Both the position numbers and the translations under genes were made by a program. Positions 1 through 10,383 of a stretch of DNA of 25,458 bases are shown in pieces. Position 1 is the stretch's first letter, and each line of letters starts with the position of its first letter. The notes beneath the pieces were generated by a model. That model did no database searches. It was not told the origin of the DNA and worked only from the letters and a program-made list of their open reading frames with translations. The DNA lies in contig JADJTY010000002.1 in assembly GCA_016710935.1 (NCBI GenBank), positions 1 to 25,458 of the forward strand. The letters run 5' to 3'. The DNA is from Chitinophagaceae bacterium (GTDB taxonomy: Bacteria; Bacteroidota; Bacteroidia; Chitinophagales; Chitinophagaceae).

Positions 1-904
1 CTTATGCTTTATCATATTATTAACACCCAATACATCCGAAGCTATAACAGGCATCCTCCAGGCCATCACCTGCATTATAGCCGTACTCATCGTTTCGCCC
101 ATTGTGGAATGTACGTAAATATCCAGCGAATTAATGAATTGCGGTAAAAATCGGTTTCTTCCAGCATTCCTGTAAATTCAACGGCATGACTGATATTAAG
201 ATCCCTTACCTGTTTCTCCAGTGCTGCCCTCACTAAACCCGTCACCTGCAATATAAAGATTTGCAGTGCTGTCAGTCATTGATTGTAATACCCGGGCAAA
301 CGCATCTATTAAAGTTGTACGGTCCTTTGGTTTCTGAAAGGCGGCTTTGCATACCGATGTTGATACCTGTGGACATTCTTTTTCAGCAGGTTTATACACA
401 TCAAGATCAACTCCGTTGGGGATTACAGCCGTTCGTTTATCCGAGAAAAAGCGAGAATTTTTCTTAATAACATCCCTGTACCTCGGTACTTTCAAAACAA
501 CTTTTGTTGCTGGGCATTAATGAAACACACAATCCCAATAGTTTAGTTTTGTTTTTAAATGATTGGGTTGTGTTTCCTTACAATGATTTTTTTTTGCCGA
601 TGGAAAGTATGGCCTTCTTTACAGGAAAAATATATGATGAGCTGGCAGGAAAATAATGTCGGGCATGGTTTGCCTGATATTTTTTCTATCTCGCGATAAG
701 ATCTGAAATCAAACCCGGCTTTTTCTTTTACAAAATACCAGAGGATGTTTCCTTGCTTTGCTTTTTGTGGTATCCGCCCTTTCTTCCCGTTACCAAAAAA
801 ATAATTTCAAACTGGTGTTGTTTTTCTTTATCGGCATCTGCCATAGAAAAGAAAACATTACCATGCCCGCCCAAGCCACTAAATGCAATATGAAGAATTT
901 TCAT
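1..904 (-). CDS. GT4 glycosyltransferase, 3' end cut by window, frame broken
   Basis: Likely cytoplasmic transferase that adds a sugar to the growing lipid-linked repeat unit. I place the start at the ATG at 904 because it opens MKILHIAFSGLGGHGN, a typical first beta strand and glycine loop of GT-B enzymes. Later pieces, spread over three frames, include IPNGVDLDVYKP (the usual centre of GT4 enzymes), LYIAGDG, and near the left edge STMGETMSTAIMQVMA followed by PVIASDVLGVNN, the nucleotide-sugar binding end of the fold. At least five one-base shifts are needed to join them, for example around 815, 660, 490 and 195. The C-terminus lies beyond base 1. The start lies at or within about 15 bases of the end of the preceding methyltransferase. 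The family is secure; donor and acceptor cannot be told. Confidence 0.72.
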
Positions 905-1857
905 TGTTGAACGCCGCTTATGTTTTAGCCAATTGGCTTCTACCCCATTGCCCCCGTAAGCGCAATTAATATTGGTAGCACCCAGGTTGGCTAGTGCCTC
1001 CGTGATCTGCTTTTTATTTCTGAATCTTTATGCCAGTCAGTTAACGAATCACTGTGTAAGCAAAGCCCATTCCTGTTGCTGGCTCTTTTTCGCTGAACTG
1101 CGGGAAAACATTATAATAAGATACCACCGGAGAAATCGATTGAGCAAAACGGAAAACAGTTTATACTTTGCTGCCCTTTTGTGCCAGGGCAAATATTTTT
1201 ACCAGTTTTTGGGTGTAGGGAATGGTAAATGCTGCTGTTTTTTTTACGAAGATAGATCCGGTACAGCCTGGCCAGCCTGAAATAATTTGACCGGTCGTAA
1301 TGATAATGATCTATTACCAATGAACCTCCCTTTTTACCAGTTTGTATAGATCTTCAATGGTTTTTTCGGTATCTGCTGTATGCTGAACATCCCCAGGCAG
1401 ATCACCACATCAAAACTTTCATCGGCAAATGGCATATTATTGATATCGGCCTGTATAGCACAGGTGCTTATCTGAAACCGGAAAGTTTTCCGCATTCACT
1501 TCTACCGCCGAGCTGAGATCTGAAGAAACCAGCACAGCACCTTTATTTAACAAAACTTCGGTAAACCTGCCGGCTCCGCAACCTGCTTCCAAAACCAGTT
1601 TTCCTTTAAGATTATCTTTTAAATCATCGCCAGGCAGCGGCTTAAACGGCTTTCCGAAGTTGGCGAACCGGTGTATGAATCCAGCTGTGTTTTTTATATT
1701 CTTTCCATTGGTCGCCAAAAAGCGAAGCGTAAGAACCACTATCAACAAAACGTGGAATATCATTAATGATCAGTGCTGTTGCCTCTCCACTAATGTACTT
1801 ATTATCTGTTTTCTTAAAAAGGTTGATTATTCTTTCTATTAAAAATTCTGGAAACAT
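901..1857 (-). CDS. Class I SAM-dependent methyltransferase, frame broken
   Basis: Probable sugar or glycan methyltransferase of about 310 residues. The N-terminus (ATG at 1857) reads cleanly to YASLFGDQWKEYKK. The SAM-binding motif I, VLEAGCGAGRFTEVLL, sits near 1560-1600 in another frame and is followed by SSDLSSAVEVNAENFP. The post-motif region needs another shift: one frame gives DVVICLGM and the next gives TEKTIEDLYKLVKKGGSLVIDHYHYD, the expected late Rossmann strand. The C-terminal piece NLGATNINCAYGGNGVEAN appears near 930-990. The exact stop is uncertain: a TAA at 918-920 if one A is missing, or the TGA at 901-903 that overlaps the next start. A possible promoter lies just upstream, so this gene may head its own transcript. 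Substrate unknown. Confidence 0.72.
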
Positions 1858-1898
1858 ATATTTAATTTAAATACGCTGGCCCGGCTAGGTTCATTTTG

Positions 1899-1906
1899 CA
1901 AATGTA
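1899..1906 (-). promoter_or_regulatory. Possible Bacteroidota -7 promoter box TACATTTG
   Basis: The 129-base gap 1858-1986 contains TACATTTG on the minus strand, a match to the Bacteroidota -7 consensus TAnnTTTG, about 42 bases before the methyltransferase start at 1857. No convincing TTTG element is present about 20 bases further upstream, so this is a weak call. I see nothing else in the gap. Confidence 0.3.
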
Positions 1907-1986
1907 AGAGATTCTTAATCTATTACCGCTTTATTAAAAAGCTATAGAAGCTGATTCAGCAACGTTTAACTGATTCTTATTGGTTC

Positions 1987-3056
1987 CTATTGGGTTATCT
2001 GGTCGTAAATATCCAGCAGCCTTTTTATATAGATATCCCTTCGCACAGTTTTTTCTGCGTATACTTTTGCCTGAACAGCCATTTCCTGAATGTTAATCTC
2101 ATTTTGGTAAATAGCTGTTATTTGTCCGGCTGTTGCCTGGGCATTGTCTAATTGAAAATAAATGGCATTATCTTTTACGATAGTCAGCGGAGCAATATCT
2201 GAAAGCAATAGTGGTAAACCGGCAGCCATCGCTTCCAAAAACAGACAATGGAAACCCTTCAAATTTTGATGGCATAATAAAAGATCATACTGCTGAATTA
2301 CAGTTGCCATATCATCGATCCGGCCCATCATCCTTATTTTCAGCGTTTTATTTTCAATAATGGTTTCACATTTGACTTTATCACCATCACCATAAATATC
2401 CAGGTAAATTTCCTGATCTGTCAGGTATGCAAAAATCTCCAGCAGGTATTCAAAATTTTTAAGTTCTTTTAATGCCCCTACAGCAACCAGGTGTAGTTTA
2501 TTTGCCTGCCTGGTTACTTGCTTAGGTGGCAAATCAAAATACCTGTCGGCCACAAAATTATTTAACACAAACACGCTTCCCTTAAAAGATATTGAGCGTA
2601 ATAAATCTTCTTTGTAAATTCTGAAAGACTGATAACATTACAGTTTGCTTTTCCAGAAAAGCTTCATTTCCAGGTACCGCATCAACGGCCTGGTTTCTTT
2701 ATCCATAGAATAGGTACTGTGAATAGTATGCACCTGCGGAACAGAAGCCGGGCACAGAAAGTGTGTATATAAGCTTGCTGGTGTAAGATGTGTATGTACA
2801 ATCTCTATTTTATTTGTTTTAATAATTGATTTTAATTGCATTAGCATGCGCATAATATCAAAGCCCCTGTATAATTAAGGTTAATCAGTTTTACATCTTT
2901 GTCAATTATATCTGTCAGGTAAGATGACTTGTTGAAATAAGCAAGGTAATTGTCTGTATGCTCCTGCAGTCCACCCGGAGAAAGGGAATTAGCCAGTAGT
3001 GTTTCTGCACCTCCAGTTGTTAGCGAATTGATAATATGCAGCACTTTTTTTTTCAT
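1987..3056 (-). CDS. GT4 glycosyltransferase, frame broken, catalytic motif masked
   Basis: A GT-B fold transferase of about 356 residues. The start MKKKVLHIINSLTTGGAETL (3056) carries the GGAE loop typical of GT4. Middle pieces IVHTHLTPASLYTH and NVISLSEFTKK, and the second domain LVAVGALKELKNFEYLLEIF, lie in successive frames, with breaks near 2855 and around 2600-2640. In the last, apparently open piece (1987-2574) the expected E-x7-E motif reads KGFHCLFLEAM. Shifting the frame by one base between about 2246 and 2286 gives SKFEGFPLS, then LEAMAAG, which is the canonical motif. The 'mutation' of the catalytic glutamate is therefore most simply two compensating indels. It begins 3 bases after the GT2 gene stop. 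Substrate unknown. Confidence 0.78.
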
Positions 3057-3059
3057 GAA

Positions 3060-4070
3060 TTAGCATATTTTGGTATCCTGCATGTCAATATTTAATGTAG
3101 AAGCCTTAGATGAGAAAAATATTTTTTTGGCTTTTCTGACAAAAATATTTAACCACGCTTTTAAATAAAATGCAGGATATGTTTTAAAGAGCCTGAGTGA
3201 AATGTTAAATGAATTCGTTGGTCTGCTGATAATAATGCTCACTATATAGCTCTCTAAAATTTTAATAAGGTATGTTTTTCTCCATCGTTCTATATCTTTC
3301 TTTGATAGATAAGGATCCGCAAATAAGGCTGAATTTTCAATAAATTTAAAATTGCTTATAATATCCCCAGCGGAAAACACACTCTTTACACTCTCATTCT
3401 CACCATGAATTCGCCACAGTCCCACTATTTTATCATAGCAAACAATATTACCCGTTAAAGCCAGCCTGAACAGCGATTCAAAATCAGTACTTAAAATATT
3501 TTCACTGTAAAAGTTTAAAGATTTTGCCTTTGCACGGTTATATAAAGTTGCCAGGTGAATAAAATTCGCTTTCTCTGCAGGAAGATCAAGAAAAAATGTT
3601 TTGCCATCAATACAGCATAATTCAGCATTATAGTTACTACGTATCACATAATGCAATTTACCATTTACTACTCTTTCGCAGGCACCTGTCACCATTACTA
3701 CATTATCATAGTCCCGGGTCCAGCTTACGGCTTTTGAAATAAATGAAGGATCTGTCAGGTAATCATCCCCATCGAGGTTGAGGTACCATTCTCCTGTAGC
3801 CAATTGGTATAAAGCTTTGTGATAATTGGCAACACGGCTCTATATTTTTTTATTTTTAAAATAATGAACACGTGGGTCTGTGCAGAAAGACCTGACTATT
3901 TGTTCTGTATTATCTTCAGAAGCATCATCAGCAATTAAAATTTCAAGGTTTGGATAATCCTGTGCCATAGCACTCGTGATTGCATCGGCAATGTATCTTT
4001 CATTATTATAAGTTGGTATAGCAATGGTTACTAAAGGAAAAACATTTATTTTATTTGGCATAAATGACAA
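3060..4070 (-). CDS. GT2 family glycosyltransferase, one frame break
   Basis: A GT-A fold inverting transferase of about 336 residues, probably acting on the cytoplasmic face on undecaprenyl-linked sugars. The N-terminus shows VTIAIPTYNNERYIADAI and the nucleotide-binding ADDASEDNT; the metal-binding DxD appears as LNLDGDDYL after a frame break near 3840. A candidate catalytic aspartate is in STDFESLFRLALTGN, followed by GLWRIHGENES, which resembles the conserved late motif of the family. The C-terminal 80 residues are basic and aromatic and may lie on the membrane. The start is ATG at 4070; an alternative ATG is at 4061. A 78-base gap with no clear signal separates it from the preceding GT4. 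Acceptor and donor unknown. Confidence 0.85.
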
Positions 4071-4148
4071 TTCTACAATTCTTATTATTAAACTTTTACA
4101 ATTTTAAATGGCAGCAAATAGTTTAAGCATAACTGCCTTTCCGGATTC

Positions 4149-5305
4149 TTAATACGTTTCAAAAACCTTATTCATTTTTTTCCTCCAGGTTAAATTTTCA
4201 TTCGCATAATCCATAATTTTATTTTTATAATCCGGATATTGGACTTTTAACATTTCTAAAAAATAAATAATTGAATTTAAATCCAGTAAAGAATCATCAT
4301 CAGGAAAATATTTTACAAAAAAGAGAGAATCCGGAAAGTCCAAATCAGCCGTTTTTAAAATTATTGGCATTCCTAAAAAAGCATATTCTCTCGTCTTTAA
4401 TGAAGAACTAAGCTGAATATCAGTTCTATGATGACCTAAACTGCCTACACAAATATCAGCTGCCGTAACTGTTTTTACAATTGCCTCTGTGTCAAGTTCT
4501 CCGTAAAATAAAATATTTTTTTGTAGCTTATAATTTTCTACAAGTCCCTTACATGCTTCAAGATCAACACCAGTTCCAATTAAATGAACTATTATATTCC
4601 TTGGATTTGGGTTTACTAAAAAATATCGATTTACTGACTCAATAAGAATATCAGGAGCATGCCAAGGACTAAACTGCGCAATCATAACAATATGAAAATT
4701 TTTTGCATCCCGGTCTGTATTTTGAAGTATTATACTGTTTTGAATGGTTTTTAATTCCGGATTATAATATCCATTACTTAAGTTAATGGCCGGAATTCCC
4801 CATATTTTTTTATGCTGCGAAAATGTAATTATATTATTTACATAAGGTTTCAGTAACGGGGTTAACAATTTCGTTAGTAAAAATCTGGCCTTATTAAATC
4901 TACCCATTATTTCTTCTTTATATGGATATGTTGGTATTTCAATATTTATAATAATAGCAGGGTTATTTTTTTTTACCTGTCGCAAAAAAAGGATAAATCC
5001 AATAGACAGGAACCAATGTAATCTTAGATAAATTATATCATACTCTTTTTCCTTACACTTCTTTTTCAGTATTTTGAAGTCAGCTAACAGAAAAGCTTTG
5101 GTGTAACTATAATATCGAAAAGATGTTTTATTGTTTGAATAATTTTTTAACATTTCCTCATTAAAAAATAGAATTCCTTCATTTTCTGTAAAACATCTAC
5201 ATTATATCTTTGTTTAAACGCATCAATTATACCCAGGCATTTTTTAGTAACTCCATTTGATAAATTATTCAGAGATACGGGAAAACAGAGTAACACTTTC
5301 TTCAT
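4149..5305 (-). CDS. GT4-type glycosyltransferase, one frame break
   Basis: Glycosyltransferase of about 385 residues with two Rossmann-like domains. The long open part begins only at 5153, but the ATG at 5305 overlaps the preceding epimerase stop as ATGA and reads MKKVLLCFPVSLNNLSNGVT, a proper first beta strand with its glycine-containing loop; one indel near 5190 joins it to the rest. The second domain shows VMIAQFSPWHAPDILIES, LIGTGVDLEACKGL, NILFYGELDTEAI and KTREYAFLGMPIILK, which follow the order of GT4 enzymes, although the usual EGFPxxxLEAMA is replaced by a divergent segment. It belongs to the same translationally coupled run as the epimerase. Donor and acceptor unknown. Confidence 0.78.
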
Positions 5306-6341
5306 ACATGTTTATTTAAGATTTCGCAAATTTCTGAAGCGGCATTTCCCAAGCCGTAAATATTTTCATGATAAATTCCAGGAGTTTTTTTAAGTGTCTC
5401 CTTTATATCACTTAAATTTTCAAATACAAGCGTGTTCCAGCCCCCGTTCAGTGTTTCTACCCACTCAGTTTCACTCCGTAAGGTGATACATTTTTTTTTC
5501 ATTATATATGCTTCCTTTTGAATGCCGCCGCTGTCTGTAATTATACAATCCGCATACATTTGATAACCTATACTCTCTACATATCCGATTGGAGGATAAA
5601 CTCTATATTACTATAATCTTCCTGATTCATATTATAGGTCTTCATAGAAGCTGTAGTTCTGGGGTGAATAGTGAATATTACTTTTTTATCGAGTTCATTA
5701 AATATTTCTAAAATTTTCTTTAATCTGCAAATGTCATCTGTATTATATGGTCGATGAATTGTAGCAAAATAGTACGGTCTGTATTCTATCTGTTTAATTT
5801 GTGGTTTTATTAATTTCAGCATGTCGCACATTACATCCCCGCAAACAAAAATATTACTATGCGATATCCCTTCTTTTTTAAATTTTCCACTGCATGATTA
5901 GTAGGACAAAACAAAAATGAAGCAAACTCATCTGCAATAATCCTGTTAATTTCTTCCGGCATTTTCCGATTATAACCTCTTAAACCTGCTTCAATATGAA
6001 TCAGGGGTATTTGCATTTTAGCTGCGATCAATGTTCCCGCTAATGTAGAATTTGTGTCGCCATATACCAAAACAGCATCAGGGATTCTTTTAAAAATACT
6101 TTTTCAATCTCAGTCATCATTACAGCAGTTTGTTCTCCTGAGGTTTTCCACCACCAATGTCAAAAAGGTAATCGGGTTTTGGAATACCTAATTCATTAAA
6201 GAATATTGCACTCATGTTGGCATCATAGTGTTGTCCCGTATGAATTGTTACGGATTTAAAATGCTTTTGCAATTTTAATTGTAAAGGTGCATGTTTTATA
6301 AACTGAGGGCGTGCGCCAATTATTGATATGATCTTTTTCAT
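5302..6341 (-). CDS. wbpI: Non-hydrolysing UDP-sugar 2-epimerase, WbpI/WecB family, frame broken
   Basis: Inverts C2 of a UDP-2-acetamido sugar, giving a manno-configured product. About 347 residues in four frame segments. Seen in order: IISIIGARPQFIKHAPL and TIHTGQHYDANMSAIFF (N-terminal nucleotide domain), FDIGGGKPQE, VYGDTNSTLAGTLIAAK, HIEAGLRGYNRKMPEEINR, FCPTNHAVENL, GDVMCDMLKL, ATIHRPYNTDD, DCIITDSGGIQKEA and RSETEWVETLNGGWNTLV. The TEWVE...GGWN block matches the WbpI-like branch rather than E. coli WecB. With wlbA, wlbB and wlbC in the same operon it most likely makes UDP-2,3-diacetamido-2,3-dideoxy-mannuronate from the gluco form; a plain UDP-GlcNAc epimerase is the alternative. Breaks lie near 6125, 6085, 5850 and 5580. 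Its stop overlaps the next GT4 start. Confidence 0.85.
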
Positions 6342-6461
6342 TTAAACTGTAATTCTTTTAATTTATCAAATTTCGTTCACCAACGCTGCAAACTCAGTGC
6401 GATTGTGTAACCAGATACATACCATAGACCAGAGAATGGCAGAATTATATTTTTATTATTT

Positions 6462-7790
6462 TTAAACCAACTCTAAATAAACAATATAAATAATTATACA
6501 TGCTATGGAAAAAGATACTATTCTTTTAAAATTATAAGGTATAAAATATAATTTTTGCGCCTTTACAGTAACATAAACTGTTGTTACCAAATTCCCCAAT
6601 CCTACAGCAATTGCAGCACCTTCTTTTCCAAGCAGGGGTATCAGTGTAAAATACCCAATAACAGTAACCCCTACAGAATAAATTGCCGATTTGGCAATGG
6701 GCTTATTATCTTTTGCCAGCAAATTTGCCAGTGAAACAACCTGAATTACGCCGGCAATGACAATATTAAAGGCGAGTATGCCAATTACTATATATGCTGA
6801 AATATATTTTTCATTCGTAAGAATTTGTAAAATAAATTTTGCCAGCAAGCCTAATAATAAAGCGCATGTCATTCCTATATATATATAATACTCGAGGATC
6901 TTCGCATATATTTTTCTTGCATTTTCTTCCTTAGATATCGACAGGGCATAGGCTGTAAAGCCTGAAAAAAAAGCAAATGTAGCAAGTGTTAATAAACTGG
7001 CCCCGGATGCTCCAATCTGGTATAACCCAATTTCTGTTTTACTGTGCATCAGAAAATTAATGAAGTAAGGTGTTGCAGAACCCATCAACCAAAAAATAAG
7101 GCCTGTTGGTACCAATGGCAAAGAAAAGACAAGCATTTTTCGCAATTCCTTAAAATCAATATATTTTATAGCAAGATGTTCTCTCAAAATATAAATTGTA
7201 ATGATTAAGGTTATAAGAGAGGTTATACAAACAGAATAATATATACCTGGGAGGCCAATGCCCAACTTTAATACAAATAAAATATTAAGTGCAATGTTAA
7301 GTAAGGAAATTACCAGGTTGAAACTTACCGCATGCACAGGTTTTCGGCGTACGCGAAACCAAATGTTGAGCACTTTTTGAGTACTGGCCAAAAATATATT
7401 AATAGCAAACAGTATTATTAGCGGGTACAATTGACTATTGCCAAGTAGAAACTTAGCTATATAATATGAACCTGATACCAATAATAACGCAACAAAAAAA
7501 CCAAGGGTTAAAGAAAAAAAGAACCAGTTACTAACAGTTATTCTTTTACCTGCTTCAGAGGGATTATCATAATACCATACACCAAAACTATTATCCATGC
7601 CGAAGATGATAAAAATAGTTACTATTGTCTGAAGGCTGCCAAGTAAAGCTATAATACCGTAATCGGAAGGGTCGAAAACATTTGTATATAATGGTATTAA
7701 AAATACCCCGATAAACGAAGTAATAATACCCGACAGCCCGTAAATGAAACTATCCCCTAAAAGTTTTTTTGCATGGTATTTAAACTCCAT
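6462..7790 (-). CDS. wzx: Wzx-type polysaccharide flippase
   Basis: Intact 442-residue integral membrane protein of the MATE/PST exporter superfamily. It opens with an amphipathic stretch and the typical IYGLSGIITSFIGVFLIPLY helix followed by NVFDPSDYGIIALL, a common signature of O-antigen flippases. About 12 to 14 hydrophobic helices run to the C-terminus. It would move the undecaprenyl-diphosphate-linked repeat unit from the cytoplasmic to the periplasmic leaflet, which points to a Wzy-dependent pathway; no Wzy polymerase is seen in the window. Its ATG at 7790 overlaps the TAA of the preceding glycosyltransferase by one base. A 120-base gap (6342-6461) with no clear signal separates its stop from the epimerase start. 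Confidence 0.9.
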   Translation of the reverse strand: MEFKYHAKKLLGDSFIYGLSGIITSFIGVFLIPLYTNVFDPSDYGIIALLGSLQTIVTIFIIFGMDNSFGVWYYDNPSEAGKRITVSNWFFFSLTLGFFVALLLVSGSYYIAKFLLGNSQLYPLIILFAINIFLASTQKVLNIWFRVRRKPVHAVSFNLVISLLNIALNILFVLKLGIGLPGIYYSVCITSLITLIITIYILREHLAIKYIDFKELRKMLVFSLPLVPTGLIFWLMGSATPYFINFLMHSKTEIGLYQIGASGASLLTLATFAFFSGFTAYALSISKEENARKIYAKILEYYIYIGMTCALLLGLLAKFILQILTNEKYISAYIVIGILAFNIVIAGVIQVVSLANLLAKDNKPIAKSAIYSVGVTVIGYFTLIPLLGKEGAAIAVGLGNLVTTVYVTVKAQKLYFIPYNFKRIVSFSIACIIIYIVYLELV

Positions 7791-9021
7791 TATATCAGGC
7801 CCCGTTTTTTTAGATTGTATTTTAATGCCTCCTGTTGCAGGCCATAATTTTCAATAACCTGGTTTGTTAATTCTTTTGTTTTTGCTGAAAGGCTATAATC
7901 CACCGGTAACATGTAATCCCGGATAAAAAAACAAGGCTCATAGTCACTCACTAAATTCTCATTACTCATATCATTTAATATCTTTTCTGCAAAATTCTTC
8001 GGACTATTAAATTCATCGACAAATATTTTTGCAGCCTTTGCCAGTGAAGTCCTGAAATTAATATCGGTTATCAATAATTTTAGCTTTTCCAATATATTTT
8101 CCGGAGTTATTGAACATACAGGAGGTTGAAAAGGCTCTACATTCAGGCACCGGGTAGCTACAGCACATCCGGCTGCCATAGCCTCGGCGCTTAAAACACC
8201 AGGGCCATGTAAAAAAAGTTCATCACAAAGTATATCAGCGTTGGAGAGTAATTTAACTAATTCTTCATTGGGCATATTTTGAATAAATTTATACTCAAAC
8301 TCATACCCTTCGTTTTTCAATTGGTGTAATGTTGCATTTATAATATCTGTTCCTTTTATGCTTGAAGTTGATGGCGCATGTATAATCACAGGAATTTTTC
8401 TTGCAGGAATATTGAATACGATGTTGTTATTTTTTGACAAGGGGACTCTTATATGATTATAATTACGCAGGTACAGGCCCGCCTGGTCAGGAACCGAATA
8501 AATTAAATCTGCATAAAGTTCGTGATAACGGATCTTTTGAATTTTAGGATTGAGTAAATCCTCATAAAAAAAACCGGCTTCCCAGCCTGATGTATCAATT
8601 TTATATTGCTGCGTGAATGCGCTGATATGTCTTACGTCTGAGCCTACGTGCAAACATATTATTTTCTTGTTTTGTTGTTTCAAAATTGGAAAAGGTATGA
8701 TTCGGGTAACCAAGGTCTCCATAAAAAAATAAAGACATCATGCGTGTCAATAAGTTTCCTGCTTTTGTATTTTAAATATTTCGAGGTGATTCTGTTATCA
8801 ATTTTCACTAAATATTTCTTAATGACAGCAGGCATCTTCCTTTCATCATACCTGAATATGTTATGTAAAACCCTATCTCGTATTATATCATAGTTGTTGT
8901 TTGCATAAAATTTATTTGGCGCTGTTACATATGTTGTGACTGTATGTCCCAGTTCCTTAAAACCTATACTCAGATTGGTTAATATAGAAGCTATATCTTC
9001 GGTTCCGATAAATATTCTCAT
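7790..9021 (-). CDS. GT4-like glycosyltransferase, one frame break
   Basis: Glycosyltransferase of about 410 residues, interrupted by a frame break near 8700. I take the ATG at 9021, whose ATGA overlaps the hisF stop, rather than the in-frame ATG at 9030, which lies inside hisF. The first part, MRIFIGTEDIASILTNLSIG then GFKELGHTV, is a GT-B N-terminus. After the break come IICLHVGSDVRH, VIIHAPSTSSIKGTDIINATL, then ADILCDELFLHGPGVLSAEA with MAAGCAVATR, the usual donor-binding region (here LSAEAMAAG in place of EAMA with an upstream glutamate). The last 60 residues are polar and predicted to extend beyond the fold. Sugar specificity unknown. Confidence 0.78.
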
Positions 9022-9778
9022 TGCAAACACTCATTTAATTTTTCCCTGTCCGGGAAATTAATCAAAACGCCCATCCCCTTTTTCTGATAAACCAGCATGC
9101 TTCCCAAAGCCACGGCCGATGCATTACATTCCTTTATTACCCTGCCAATATCTTCAATACAACCTGCACCACCATGCGCTATAACCGGAATATCAGCAAT
9201 GCTTGTAATTTGCTTTATTAACTGTTCATCAAATCCAGTCCATGTACCTTCTCTGTCCATGCTGGTTATCAACAATTCGCCGGCACCGGCCTGTTGCATT
9301 TTTTGTACATACTGAATGATGTTATCTTTTACTTTCACGGTACCATCTTTCACGTAAATTGAATGTTGTCCGCCACTGTATTTTACATCTATTGAAAAAC
9401 CACAACAGCCTGGCTTCCGAAATGGGTGGCAATTTCCGTAACCAACCCGGGGTTATAGTAAGCCTGTGTATTTAAAATTATTTTTTCAAATCCAATACTG
9501 AATATTTTCTGAGCCTGTTCAAAGGTGCTGATGCCACCGCCATAGCTTAGCGGCATAAAACATTCATCGGCTATATATTGCAGTATCTTATAATTGGGAA
9601 TCCTGTTTTCAAGACTGGCTCTTATATCCAAAAAACAAAGTTCATCAACTTCCAGTTCATTGAATATTCTTACAGTATTGCAAGGATCCCCTATATAGCC
9701 GTACTTCCTGAATTGAACAGCCTTTACCAGGCTTTCATCAATCAATTGCAGACACGGTATAATTCTGGTTTGTAACAT
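9018..9778 (-). CDS. hisF: HisF-like (beta/alpha)8 subunit of sugar amidotransferase, one frame break
   Basis: Homologue of imidazole glycerol phosphate synthase subunit HisF, about 253 residues. Seen: RIIPCLQL, ELCFLDIRASLENR, PLSYGGGISTFEQAQKI, KIILNTQAYYNPGLV, GSQAVVV, then (after a frame break near 9393) SIDVKYSGG, GAGELLITSMDREGTWTG, IPVIAHGGAG and ALGSMLVYQ. The catalytic aspartate of true HisF (Asp11 in IIACLDV) is replaced by Gln, whereas the aspartate of the middle SID strand is kept. This and the position after wbpG and hisH fit the LPS-type HisF2, which with HisH supplies ammonia to WbpG instead of making histidine precursors. The start ATG directly follows the hisH stop (TAAATG); its own stop overlaps the next gene as ATGA. 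Confidence 0.87.
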
Positions 9779-10383
9779 TTATATTTTTGAAAAATTTGAA
9801 AGTATTTGCATGCCGAACTTGTGGCTTTTTTTCTGGATGAAACTGTGCACCAAAAATATTATCGTTATTAATAATTGAGTGAAAATCGTTTTCCATAAAA
9901 TGTTGTTGCAGTACATTCACGGAATTAGCATTCCACATAATAACTATGCACAAATAGAATTTTGATTCAGCATCCAGGTTGTCAATCAATGCATTCTTTT
10001 GTTTGAGCTTAACAAAGTTCCAGCCCATATGAGGAATCTTGAGATAGTTATCCTGGAATTAAACTTTTTGTTGTTGCTTTTATCCAACCCAGGCCTTTAA
10101 CATTGCCTTCCTCACTATGCTCAGTAAGTAATTGCATACCAAGGCATATTCCTAAAACAGGCGTCTTTTTATCAACCACTTTGTAGTTAAGAATATCTGC
10201 AAGGTTCTTTTCTTTGATCAACGTCATAGCGGCACCAAAAGCTCCTACACCAGGCAATAAAAGCTTATCTGCCTTTTCAATAGCTGGTATACTGTTGGTG
10301 ATCTGGCTTTGCACTCCTATGTGGTTAAGCATATTCTGTACCGAGCCCAGGTTTCCCATTCCATAATCAATAATTGTAATCAT
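9779..10383 (-). CDS. hisH: HisH-like glutamine amidotransferase subunit, frame broken
   Basis: Class I glutaminase, about 201 residues. Clear signatures: MITIIDYGMGNLGSVQNML, LLLPGVGAFGAAM, the nucleophile loop GICLGMQLLTEHSEEG, and the C-terminal His-Glu pair in FGAQFHPEK. A break at 10045-10085 hides the segment KIPHMGWN, and an extra A near 9833 hides the end, which should read SHKFGMQILSNFSKI before a TAA at 9779-9781. The ammonia it releases from glutamine would be channelled through the HisF-like partner to the WbpG-type enzyme, as established for acetamidino-sugar synthesis in Pseudomonas aeruginosa O5. The start overlaps the wbpG stop as ATGA. A histidine-biosynthetic role is unlikely in this context. 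Confidence 0.88.

Noticed and set aside
972..1280. Open frame on the plus strand of about 100 codons
   Set aside because: It lies antisense to the methyltransferase C-terminal region, has no recognisable family features and no upstream signal; a shadow frame in AT-rich DNA.
1..3056. A cluster of true pseudogenes at the distal end
   Set aside because: Frames are broken but every conserved motif can still be read in the adjacent frame and one break pair is exactly compensating, which fits sequence error better than decay.
9018..10383. Histidine biosynthesis genes
   Set aside because: HisH and HisF homologues here follow wbpG, the HisF lacks Asp11, and no other his gene is nearby; they are better read as the ammonia-supplying part of a sugar amidotransferase.
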